A model generated the notes under the pieces. It did not search any database and was not told the DNA's origin. It saw only the letters and a program-made list of their open reading frames with translations. Below, piece after piece: positions 12,334 through 25,400 of a DNA stretch of 64,000 nt (its first letter is position 1; each line of letters starts with the position of its first letter). Made by a program: the position numbers and the translations under genes. The stretch comes from Istiophorus platypterus (taxonomy: Eukaryota; Chordata; Actinopteri; Istiophoriformes; Istiophoridae). The stretch lies in the NCBI GenBank assembly GCA_016859345.1, contig CM029111.1, forward strand, positions 13,829,714 to 13,893,713, read 5' to 3'.

Positions 12334-15300
12334 TCACATAATGTCAACGAAGAACTCACAGGGATTGCCCATAGCGTGCTGGAAGGACTGGCGACTGGCG
12401 GTGAGCTCAGGGGGAACGGCTGCTAACTCTCTCCCAGGAGGGGCTCCGGGCGGCGTGCTGCTGCTGACTGAGGTCTTGGGAGCCAGACGGGCCAGACAAT
12501 AAGGAGGAGGCAAGCCTGGGGGGCCGTAGGAGGAGGCATGGCTTCGCTCACTATGGGCACAGGAGCCCGGCCCAGGCTGGGCGAACGGGGCGTGGCTGTA
12601 GGTGAAGGACGGGTGGCTATTCTGCGAGTGAGAGTGGCTCCTGTGGGACTGACTGTGACTGAGACTTGATCTGGCATGACTGTGACTGGAGACGGCGTGG
12701 CTGTGATGGCTCATTTGGCTAGCGGACCTATCACCGCGCCTCCCTCCACGAACGCCGGGCTCTGATTCGCTGCATGTTGACCTCTGACCCTTCTCCTGTG
12801 GGGAGGAGCGTCTACCTTTCCCTGCGCTGGGGTTGGATCCACTGCTTCGGCTTCCTGTTGAGAGGGGGAAAAAAAAACAGCGACACTTTAGCTGGGCCAT
12901 CTACAGTAGCAGTACACTTAAGGATACATACACAGTAAGCGGCTCCAGCTCATTGGCTACAGCTGATTCAGAACCAGCTGGTTTTTCTTGTGATTGACGT
13001 TGAGGCAGAAGGTCACACATTAAACAAAATAAACAGTAAAAGCTTAAAGAAGCCTTCATGAACTGCTTAAACCCATACATCAGACGGCATGTTATTAGGT
13101 CAAAGATCTTCTCTTGTACAAAATACAGTTAAGTTTTCTGAATGTTATTCAATCCATTGCTGCACTTTGTTTAAGGTGTGACAAATTATTTTCTTTTGCA
13201 ATCTAGCAAGGGTCAACAGTCAAGGGCAAACATGATCATCTCAAAGGTTCCTTCCCCAAGTTCCACCTGCAGCAGCTTATCCCATTGGCTCCATCTGATG
13301 TTCATACAAACACTGAAAACATTCACAGATCAGAAATACAAACGCGATACACCTGCATCACATAGACACCGCAACACAGCACTTTGTGGATAATACAGAA
13401 TAACATAAAAGATTCGTGTCAGGAAGTTGCTTTATACAAATTTGTGTATGCACTTTGGTTTTAAGAGTCGGTTAGTGTCACAATTCAGTGCTGGTAATGC
13501 ACGCTGGTGACATCATACTGATAGAGGTGTACCACACTGTTGTAAAAAATAAAAACATTCCACGCCTCCCCCTTCCACAATGAGCCCCACAGTACTGGGT
13601 AAAGTGGTGCATGATCGCCCTCTGCCAGTGGGAATGATAGCACAAGCCTTGGAGTGACCGTCCTGCATCATGCACCTCCCAGCACAGTACGAATGCATGC
13701 CCAAGAGGTGCAGAGAGGGAGAATGGACTGTCAGGAGACTCACACACAGGATACAAACGGACGGAGGAAGACGCATGGGGGGGCAGCCGAAGGGGGGGGG
13801 GTACCTCAAAGCTACAGTATGATTGGTGGAGAATGTTGAGCAGAGGATAAAGAGAGGAAGAGGAATAGATTTAGAATTGAGAGGATCAGTGGTGAGACAG
13901 AGCGAAAAGAAAGAGAGCAGCAGAGGGGAGAGGGGGTTAGCAGTCTTACCGGTTCCCCCAGTGTCCTGGGACTACCTCCTCCTTCAGTCTACCGTTGCCC
14001 AGCAGAAACAGAGGGAACAACAAGAATTACACACACCTCCCAGCCCAGCCCTTCCCACACTACCTAATAAATCCTCCTATATCTGGCTAATAAGCTCACA
14101 ACTTGAATTACACCCATTGCTGTTCATTGGTCCTGTACTTGTCGTCCAACTAATGAAAATCTATAGGTCATGGAGAGAACGCCACACAAAAATGCACACA
14201 TGCACACATTCGAACACGCAGGCAGCCACATCATTACGGACGGAGGGACACTTGCTTGGAAGAAAGAAAACAAAACTACAGCTTTAGCTCATAAGATAAC
14301 AGATCTCATGACTATTCTCTGTCATCGCTGTCCTTTCCAAATGTTGCTGACAAACCACATGAAAGAATGACAACCAGCTGAAAGTAAGGCATGGTGATGT
14401 CTGGATGAATCACTCAAAACAAGGAAGGTTAGACTGATAGATGGTAACACTAAACTTACCATTATCTGTCTGGACCGCCTGGTTTCAAATGTAAACTACT
14501 GCCACATCACAGCCGCCCACTAATGTGTAAAAAAAAAAAAAAAAAAAAAGCCCTCGTTCTCCACTCTCCCTCGATGCAGAAATTTAAAAAACATAAAAAC
14601 ATGCAGCAGCCACACAGAGCACTGTCACGTTTTGATTCAAAATCAAAATCAAAAGGTCATTCGAGAACTGATGGAGAGGGATGGATTCGGCATTTGATCA
14701 TTTCAAGCTGGCGATTTTGTGATCAGATGGCTGATTAGATTGGTTTTTGGTTTTTTTTCGAGTACACACCCAGTACTGCAGAGCTGTCCGCTGCATGACT
14801 CAAGATGCTCATGATTGACCTTGACAATACAGGATGTGTTTTAGAATACACATTTTTAATTTATATAAGAAAACAAAAAGGCAATCCAAGTCAACTTCCT
14901 GCCCAGGGAGCCAGAAAAGCTAACATTAGCATGAGACATTTTTTAATATCGACATCAAAGGTCAAGAATAATTAGATTAGGGATAGTGTCGTGTTGCATA
15001 TTGAGTCAAATTATCACATTACTCAATGTCTGATGTGAAACTCAAAGAACTTGTGCGTCCTTCCTCATTGCTCACCCTCGCTGTGCTGGCTGCCTGCGCT
15101 CCCGCTATGGAAACTGTGGCACGGGTCTGAGTACCCTGGCGGGAAACTAGGGGGTGCGGAGGGAAAGGGAGGGTAGGGGAATGGCTGCCCGCCCAGGGGC
15201 CAGGGGTTGCTGGAGGGAGGGAGCGGTGCCAAGGTGTCCTGCTCAGAGCCTCCGCCGCTGGATCCCTCATTCAAATTGAGCGACGCCATGTCTTAATGGA

Positions 15301-18300
15301 GAGAAAACAGAACCAGAGAGGGAGAGGTTTAGTACAATCCTTCTATTCATAACAAAAAAAAAGCCATGCACATACAGATGCATTATGGACACACTGAGAG
15401 AAGCAGCTGTACTCTGGCAGAGGTCCCCGAAGGTATAGTAGCACTGTTCGGAGAAGGTGATCTTGTTGACGGTGTGTCTCAGGTAGCCATGTTTCAGCAG
15501 GCTGCTCGCGTACTTCCTCGCATCCCGCCGGTCCTTGAACCCCTCGACTCTGGAGTAAAGCCAGTCTACCACGTCAGCACCTGACACAGCAACAAATACA
15601 CACACACAGACATGTAGGCTCCTGCACTAATGTGTTAAACAGATGCTAAAAATACTGGTGATATTCACAACAACCGCAGTGACCACGGTGGCTACAGTTG
15701 GACAAACAGCACAGTGTTGCAAGAGCTTAGTTACTGGAGTTAATGCCAAAGCTATCTATGAGACTTTTCAATCCTCAGACTTAGATTTTGTGGTTAAAAA
15801 AAAAACAACAAAAATCGGAAAAAAAGAAAGATTTAGGTTAATGCTTCTTATCATACATAATAAAGAGACATAATAAAGAGCTGGTATGCGATTACAGATT
15901 TAATTCTTCAGAGTTCGACATTTCTATTTTAACTTTGTGCCCTTTAGGAACCACAAATTACCCTCTCAATTTCCTCACTCTTCTTTTTTGGGTGTTTAGT
16001 TTTAATGAGTAACTGGGTCATTATTGTTCACACAGGTTCAGTGCAGTATGCAAATCAGCACATACCTATGTACGTCTCCAACCTACATGAGTTACGTTCA
16101 GTAAATTAGTTACCAAAGTTTTCCAAGAAATAAAGCCTTGCTTTTTAGCTTCGCACACACCCACACAGCTCAGTGCTTCTCACCAATAACAGCGTTGGCG
16201 ATGGTGATCTTCAGCCACATTCTGTCTCGGATCTCTAGACCGGAGTCTGGCAACTGCATCACCTTGACGATGGTTGCCATGTCTGTTTTACTTGCAGATA
16301 GAGGCAAGTCATCAAACTCTGGCATGGGAGAAGAGTTTTGAGAAAAAACATTGACAAGGAGAACTTATGAACTCTTTAAATGTGGCAAAGTTATCGTGAC
16401 AACCACAGAAGGGATGTTTGATGACCTGTGACAGAACCAGTGGTTGGCCATTTTTTTTTTTGTTTTGTTTTGTTTTTGTTACCGTAGTGCGGGTAAGGTC
16501 CTGTCAGGGCAGTGGTGTGTGAAATCCAGGCTGCAGGATCAATCGGTCTCACTGGTTCAGCTGCAAAATGATACAATTACAGACCAATCTTCCAGTTCAC
16601 CCTTCGGGGCATGGCATCAATAACACTGCTCCAAATGTAATAAAAATATGTTTGAATGGGTTAAGGGTGTATTTGCTCTGGAGAGTTCGATATGTTATCC
16701 ATGCGACTGCAAAAGAGCACTGGTGTTTGTCTTACCACGAGGGATGGTGAAGTAGCTTCGTGGAGATGGGTCCCAACATTTGGCAACAGTAAGACTAATA
16801 GGACTATAGAAGAGAATAGAAAATATGTGTAAATAAAGGGTATACGGAAATAGAATCTAGAAATATATACCGTGAATATAATATAAGTCATTTAAACACC
16901 AAAGACAAAGTTTGGTTTATCCAAATAATGCATTAGACAGGTGATGGTCTACTATACATTTCTTACCAGTCTACAAGTCAACACAAGTAGACACCACAAG
17001 ATCATTTGCATACTCTTACTATAGAGTACTAGTACATGCAGTATTGTATTTGCTTTAACAGCTTGCTCAAAACTTGTATAACCAGCATGAGGAGCAAGGC
17101 GCGGAAGAAGCTGATCACAGAGCCATTAGGCTTGTTCTACGAACAGAGAGGTCCAAAGAGTCACTAGATCTAGAAACGTACCTACAGTAGGTCGGGCTCT
17201 GAATCTGATCTGCAGCTGAGAGGTAAACAGCCGCAAATTACTTCGAGCAGGTTTAATGGTCTTACCCTGTTTTGGAAACAATCTCTCTGAGAATCCTCAC
17301 AGCATCGTCATTACTCATGTTCTCAAAGTTTACGTCATTCACCTGGTTGACAGACAGACAACAAAGCATATAAGGAACTCAATATATCAAATAACACGCA
17401 CTCGTTTCATTACATTGTGGTTTCAATACTGAATCATCACTTCCAAATGCCTTCAAATCCTAAGCTACTTTTCCATGGGATGCACAGTCAAAACAAACAC
17501 GAATATTGCAGATGATTGTGCAACAACAAACAACGAACTAATCAGCCATCGTGGGTTTTGTAGTGGGCGGGGGACACAGAGCTCTGTCGAGATCAAAAGA
17601 GAGGCAATAACAGGAAGGAAAAGGAGCGGCAGAATTACAACTTTCACAAAAGAGCTGAGTAACAGAAGGAGTTTTTAATAATCAACAAGGCCAAAAATAG
17701 GAATACAGTGATCTCTTGCATGCTCAGCTCTCAAACTGTACAACAGCGGGAGCAAAGGCGGTGTAACTACACCAGACACTAAAATTTACCACTGAAATGC
17801 ATGGTGATAAAAAAAATGAATAAATTCCAAATGCTGAAAGAGAATTTGCAAAAAGTGTAAAACATCTGCTGGTGTACCTGGAGGAGCATGTCTCCTGGTT
17901 CTATCCTCCCGTCGGCGGCCACGGCTCCTCCCTTCATGATCGAGCCGATGTAGATGCCGCCATCTCCCCGGTCATTACTCTGACCGACAATACTGATACC
18001 CAGGAAGTTGTACTTCTCTGTCAGGGAGAAAATAAGGGAATGGCTAAGAACACGGCATCGCATCTAACAAGCATTATATAAAGATTAGAGTTGTGGAAGT
18101 ATAAGGTATACCCATGTTGAGTGTGACGGTGATAATATTGAGGCTCATAGTGGAGTCTGTGATGCTGCTGAAGGACGAGGACTGGAAAGGCAGGAAGCAG
18201 ACACAATAAGTGAAGCAAAAGGGTAGTCAAAGTGGCATAAAGTCTATATCAGTATGGTCTCTCATCTGTTTCTCATACACACACACGATGTCAGTTTCAA

Positions 18301-21300
18301 TTTCATCAGGGGCGGCGACGTGACCCAGAGGTGCTCACCCGATCTATCTTGGCCACTTTGTGCCTCCGTCTGCGTCGCTTGTGTCTTCGCATCAGCTGTG
18401 AAGAGGAGCTCTGTTCTGTGGAGCTGCTGAGCCTGAAAAGCAGGAGGACAGGGGGGTAATGATAATGACATGGGAAGCAAGAAGAGAGGAGACAAAGACA
18501 GGATTTTAGAATCTGGAGGATAAAGCAGAGAATGGGAGGGGTGTGTATAAATAAAAGTTAATGTATTTGCACTAAGTACATCACTTGGTACAAACATGGG
18601 GATGTATATACAGGAGGATGACAAAAAAAAAAACTATTTGCAGTACAACATTTTTTACTTTTTTTTTATACCTGACGTTTGCAGTGCTGTTAAGAATTAT
18701 TTCAGTTGACAATTCCATTTTTCAGTGCCTGCAGTTTGCTTTATTTTGCCTTTTTAATTTGAAAAAAGCTGACAAACATTACATATGCTATGCTGCTAAC
18801 TGACATTTCAGTGAATATGATTCATTTTTCAAAGATGTAGCCTGAATTGCCCACGGTCGAGCCGAAGCCAGTGCAAATATACAACGTATGTCAAGCAAAA
18901 AAAATCCCCAAAAGTTATCTCAACCTAAAAATAACTGTTAGATTGAATCAACACTTCGAGTTTCGAGGGAAAACATAGATAGAAATGTTATCTGCTACAG
19001 GGATATTTATGTAGGTGTTTCCTTTCCTGTGGTTAACTGAAAAACACGAGATATAGTTTCAGACACAGACTAAAGCTCCTAATTTAAGAGCACGGCTGTG
19101 GCCTTGTGCGATTTGACACGTGAAGTAGTATGTTACCTGCTTGCATCCTCATCTTCCTCACTGTCAACAAATGAGCTGGACTCAAGCTCGCTGCTCATTA
19201 CTGAGGCGCTGTCGTAACCCATGGCTGAGTCTCTCGCTGTGCGCTCTGATTTGGAGTGACCGTTGATGCGAGGGACTGGAGAGAAGGAAAGAGCAGAGCA
19301 GCAGTGAGTCAGACAGGAGGTCAAGTTTTTCATTGTTAGGGTCAGATCAGAACGAAAGGAAGCAACCAGGGGGGAAGGGAGATCTATGTAAGATCGTGTC
19401 ATCAATGAAAGCAGAACTGGAAAGCAGAAGTGGGATTTCAGTTGGACCTTATATTAGATTAAGAATGGGTGTGATGAAACAATTTCTAAACAAGTACTCT
19501 CTAATGGCCTCTGTACTTTAAAATTGCAGAAATACTGAAAATAATAATGCAGCCTTTTGAAATTTGTTTTCAACACATTGCGTTATTGTACACAGCTCTA
19601 CCTCAATTCACTTCCTAACAGAAAGATAAGACAAAGCTGTGCCCCGAGTAGCAAAGTTTCCCAGCAGAAGTACAGCGACCCAGTCCATCTCCATACATAC
19701 GCTGCAAGTGACTCGGCGCTGTCTCAGGGTAACAGCGGATTGGTCGGAAAGGTCTTGCAAGGCGAAGAGGGCGTGGCAGCCAGCGCATTTGCCCAGAGCA
19801 AGCAAAGCATTCCAGCAGTATGGCAGTTCCCATGGCTTGCTCCGCCCAGGAGGTGCCCTTATGAAAGCCGAGCTACTGCACTTAAGCGCTCAGTCGACAG
19901 AGGGACGTGACGTCCACTGAGATGATTCACGCAAACATATTTCCTCCCACGCTCAGGTGACTGCCACAACAGAGGAGAGCAAAACAACACAATTGTGCAG
20001 GGTCACCAAGTCAGCCTGAAATCTGCCTCTAGTTGCTGAGCTCCCGTCTGTGCTAGTCGGTCTCTAAAACCCGGCCTGAGCCCAAGACGGTGTCTGCCCA
20101 CTGGCCGGCTGCTGACGGACTTCACGGCTTATCTACAATAGAATAGAATAAGCATAGAATAAGCATAGAGATACTCTATGAAGAGTGGCAAATGGGAAAA
20201 CAAGAAGTGAGTACAAAGTCCCTTTTCTGACCAGACAACTTGTGACCTCCCTGACCTTTTCAAAAGATGTGACATTTCAAAGGAAAAAAATAAACATATA
20301 GTGCATTCATCATTTAAAAGTCAATGTAAAAAATTAAATCGATGATTTACCTACTGGTGGGTAATATCACATTACATAAACAACATCACCCTGCAACGGC
20401 TTACAACACGGAATTAAAATGGTCTCCTCACGGCAACACAAGAGCCCTCCTATTTTAACCAACTTTAAAGAATCACCCTGGAATGACAGAGAAAAAAATG
20501 TACCTGCATTCGACTAACAGCAAAATGAAAATCACCTGTATCGTGTAACGTATTCAAATGTCAAGTTCCGCCACGGACATAACACAGCAAATCCCCCTCA
20601 CCAGAGACAACAGCGTGCCCTCGTCCGATGCACAGGGAAAACTGAACAGGACAGAGTATCGCCTCCTCCCTCCCTCCCATGGCACGCAACTACAGAATGA
20701 CTGGTAATCTGTCCCTGACCAATCAGATGAGGGTATTCTCCAAAACAGGGAGAGATAATATGGGATTTGAGATGATGCACTGTCCTCTACCATCACCGCC
20801 TCAGGTGAAAAACACCACCAGGTTGTTAAAAGCCCATATGTTTCCAGCGGCATCACATCAGAAAACATGCTTTGGAGACAGCTTTCATAAACGAGGACGG
20901 TTTTAAGTTCACCAGATGTTTTGTGCTTTATTTTAATACTTGAACGCAAGCATAAGTGCTTTTGGCTTAGCCATGGCTTCTTTGTCCTCAACCTTGAAGT
21001 CCTGGCAGCACTGAACAGCATAATGCTTAATGCGATGGCGGTGCTGTTTTTTTTCTTTTTCTGAGTATTAAATGTACTCTGCTGCAGTGATATTACAGTC
21101 TTGTCTTACAACAGGTTAAGATGTGCAGCACCTGGCGGCTTAGAAAACCGATCGCATCCCATAACTCAACGCAGCCCCTCAGGGTCGCACACCTGTTCAC
21201 CCTCCCTAAAAGTTTCAAATGCTACATTATTCATCCGTTCATTCTTGAACGCTCCCGTGCGGACGGAGAATAACAAGGAATGTTTTTAACAAGGGCTGAG

Positions 21301-22424
21301 TGCTGTAAAACAGCTCGCATTCACAGAGACAGAGACAGAATCACTTGACGCGTGTGTATAAGGTGACAGGGGAATTCCTGCTGCTGCTGATGCTGCAGAT
21401 GAAGGGGCGGAGCCGCCGGCTCCAACTTCTTGTGTCTTTACATCCAGGCCATGTGATCGTGACGGCAAGCAACGGGACAAATTGAATTACATCTCACTGG
21501 GGACGCGCCTGCTGGATTTGCTGGCTGCAGGTAGACCACAAGGGACACACCCAACTCCCCAAATGGATTCATTTAATTAGAGATAACAAACTATCAGGCA
21601 AGGAGATGCGAGGTGGGGAAACAAAGAAAGAGATACTGCACGAGTGTGTCAGACAGAGAAGAACACAGGAATACAACAGTGAACGATCCCTGAGTGATTT
21701 CCCCTTTTTGCGAAGTAGCGTCTGATTTGCGCCGATATCAGTAAAATCAGAGGCGGATGGGAGACAGATGCTAAGTGCGTTAGACTTGACGTATTTCCTC
21801 ACGACCAACAAAACAACAGATGTGCAATTGGTAGGCACAAGCAGTGGCTCTGTATGGCCAACGCCAACAATATGACTTGAGCCGAATCAGAAAAAAGAAA
21901 AATCACTGTAAAAAGATGCCCAGGAGTGTGATCATGATGGAATTAGTGGACACCATTAGGCAGCTACTCTGCTAGAGTAAAAGTAGTAAAATCTGTTTCC
22001 GGCGTGCGAGGCGGTTACAGCTCTTCCTACGACCCCAACCTGATGCTGGACTCCGTGATACTAATTGCGCCACATAAATTAATGAGTATTTGGTTAATGA
22101 GCCTGGAGCGCAGGATACAAAGAGCCAGGCTTGCTGTGAAGAGAGGACGGCAGGAGGAGATACAGACAGACAGAGACAGAGAGAGAGAGAGGGAGAGACA
22201 TCTGGGTTTGCTGTGAGTAAAAACAAAAGTAGACTGCAAAGCATCAGAAAATTCTTCTTTATTACTTCCTACCGTAAAACCAACTAATATTCACCAGAAT
22301 CTCTGTATCACAGGAACAGAATGAAGTGGGTATCTCAAAATATTGCGGGTTTTATTATGCTTTTAATGAAACACGTCTTTTCCCGCAGCACCAGTGTACA
22401 ATGTTCTCTACTGTGGATAAGGCT

Positions 22425-22455
<31 letters not shown>

Positions 22456-25400
22456 CAGTTCTCCTCCAACCAAAGCGATTTTAGTAGATATTGTTTCAGT
22501 CAAGGGCCAAAACCACAAAGCAGATGTGCCTTGCGCTTGACAGCGGTTCCCGGCGGCTTTTAGTATCAGGATCCTGACAATTTCTTTTCCAGACAGACTG
22601 TGAATGGCAGGATTTATATCTCGACAATAGCTGAAACAGACTCTCCTCTGATATTTCACAAAACACCAATGTCCTCTGACGAGGTATAATCCTCGTACAA
22701 GATTGGACTGTGACTACTAAGTGGAAAACAGCCTCCGACCATAAACCCGAGTCAAACACAGGAAACAAGGGGACAGTTATTGGGCAGGACTGTTGTTTCC
22801 AGAAACTCTGACACACGGTGAACCTATTCAATTCTTGCTTTCTTTACTCTTCTGAGAATTTGGATGCCTTTGTGTTTCTTGTTCTGAAATTGGCTAAAGT
22901 TCACGTGTTTTTTTCATACCTATCCAATTTATTTGTTTTTGTTTTTTTTAGGGGATGAGAGATGTTTGGAGAGTACCAATGCTAAGTGTTGAGCAAGAGG
23001 CACTGAAATGCAATAACTTCGGAAAGACGAGATAATCGCGTTTTAAGGGTCCATCTGTTCTTCCTCGATAATACTCACGCTCGGTTTCTCGAGCTCTCCT
23101 CCGGGCGCGCTCTCTCTCCCGCTCCCTGCGGTGGCTCAGGAGAGACTCCGTGCCCGTCTCGGTGTCCAGGCCATCTCGGCTGCTCACCGCATTGGCGCTG
23201 CAAAACACACACATGGCAGAAAACTTCAGTCTGATTCGCGGTGATGTACAAACCACACACTCTGTTTCTGTTGTCTCTCACAGAAAACTCTTTTTAAAAA
23301 TTTATTCTCTCGCCAGCCTGTGACCAACACTCCCGGATCATAATCCACGGCTACAATATACTTCTGTCTGTTATAATATCAGTTTGCCTGCCATTCAGCC
23401 TTGGGGGAATATGGAACTCATATTATGCCTCTGTTTCAAATTCAATCCTTCTGGCTAAAATAGCGGTTTCATTGTTCTACGGTATGTGATGTGTTTTTCA
23501 CTAAGTGTCATTAATGACCAGATACCCTGAGAGGGAGCCATTCTGGACAATACTTGCATTAATGAGACCTATTGAAAGCCCAGATGGTGCCTTAAGCGTG
23601 ATCGGGAGAGAGAGACAGAGAGGGGAGAATGACAGATCACATTAAAAAAAAAAAAAGCAAGAAAGTGGTAGATCAGGTGTGGGCTAAGCAATAAGCTGGC
23701 CTGTGTACTTGGGGTCCAGGAGGAGTCGGGGGGGAGGGGGAGTGGAGGGGCTGGAGGGCAGATTATTAGTCTGTCAGAGGGGCAGGAGACACTGTGGCCT
23801 CAGGCACCAGGGTTAAGGGACTTACATCGCTATCAGGCACCTAGGAAACCTGAAGCTGGTGAGAACTCTTCTCAACCCTGTCAGTCTGTCACACACACTT
23901 AGGCATGTCTGTAACATGCACCTTAAACATGCACAAATAATCACACGCGCTTTCGGGTATTCATGTGCGCTCCGATTCAAATGGCAGCGCTCGTACGTAG
24001 ACAGTGTCATATTCACATCGTATGAACCGTAAAAATAAATAAATAATAATAATATACAAGAAAATATCATCCCGCAGGGGTTTTGAAAAAAATGTGTTCT
24101 AAGACGCCTCAGTGGTTATGTGTTGATGATCAATGCAAATTAAAAACAGCAGAGCAGACAGGATGCTGTGTCTGCTGTGTTCACTCAGCGGGATAAAGTG
24201 CTCAATGAGGCATGCTTACACGCTTCTGCTACGGAGCACTAATGGGCGCACCTGGGCCGGGCTTCGCCGGCGCAGGTCAGCGCGTGTATGCAAATGTCAC
24301 TGAAGATGCGTAGTTTGGATGCGTTTCTGCCGACAGCGATCGGAAAGCGGTGCGCTGATTGATGCGGTGGCGACTGCCCCTCCGTCAGGCCGTCAATGGC
24401 TGCAGACCAGCTCGAGCGGCCGGCCTGCTGATCCGGGATGGGGGGGGGGTGTTATCCAAGGCGCTAGGCTGCAGCTGTGTACAAATGCCACCCCCTTTCA
24501 AACCACCACCCCCAACGCACCCACCACCCCCCTTGCCGCTGCCAATCGACAACCCCCTCCCTCTTGGGAAATGGAGATGGGTGCTTTTAATGTCAGTTAA
24601 TCCGGATTACCAGGGAGAAGCACATCAGTTGTGTCCATTCTCAGCCCAAAACACCTATTCTGCATGCTCATCAAATAGAGCCATTCATGCCGAGAAACAC
24701 ATGAAATGCATGAATAAAGCACAAAGGGAAAATGAAGTGGTAATAACATTCCAGCTATTTACAGGGAGCGTTAAAAGGTGGAAGGCTGGATTCATTTCAG
24801 AGAGAGAGGAGGTTCGCTATAGGGAACTCACCACACTGTTTCTCTGAGAGAAAGGCCTGCCTGTCTGACACGAAGAGGGAAACAGAAAGGAAGAGTGAGG
24901 GGAGGGGGTTGTGGGAAATGACGTGGGGGTGGTGGTGGTGGTATGGGGGTGGTGTGGGGGGGGGGGGGGTCGGCACGCTTCCGTTTCGCTCCACAAGGTG
25001 GCGGTAGTCCCGGTGAAGGCAGGCCAGGAACAATAAAATCATCAGGACAGCCGACAGCCAAACAGCAGGGAGCAGCCCATAGAGGGCAAAAGTGAGCTGA
25101 GATGTCAAACACTGGATAAAGAGATACACTGAGACATGACAGATTGCCCGTTCTCAATATAGAGCCTCAGCCATATTGCTCTTGTGCCCCCTCCGCCCCC
25201 AGTCCCTCCAGCTATATTTAGCTCTGGACTTCTCCTATGCAGAGTGCAGTGATATTCTCTAATCTTCAAGTTTGAAGTCAAAGTCTGGGCTCAGGTAACT
25301 GTAACCGGGCTCTTGAGAAAATCCTCATTTCTGAGCTTTCTACGCACCGATGTCTTTTTTTAACCACATGTGCCTTTATTAACCGAGTATGGATGAATGC

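Noticed and set aside
13823..14287. 154-codon + strand frame in dvl1 intron 14
   Set aside because: No conserved motif and antisense to dvl1; judged chance.
19557..19910. 117-codon + strand frame in dvl1 intron 4 with a protein-like composition
   Set aside because: It overlaps other frames of similar length, has no recognisable homology, and sits antisense within a well-explained intron.
20554..21021. 155-codon - strand open frame in dvl1 intron 4
   Set aside because: No domain, signal or family pattern is recognised, it lies wholly inside an intron, and it has no start or splice support beyond being open.
24319..24600. Possible extra first exon or CpG-island promoter in dvl1 intron 3
   Set aside because: GC-rich, but no donor-bearing in-frame coding start was found.
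24359..24847. 162-codon + strand frame in dvl1 intron 3
   Set aside because: It is Pro/low-complexity in its middle owing to C-rich DNA, with no family resemblance; GC-rich DNA gives long frames by chance.
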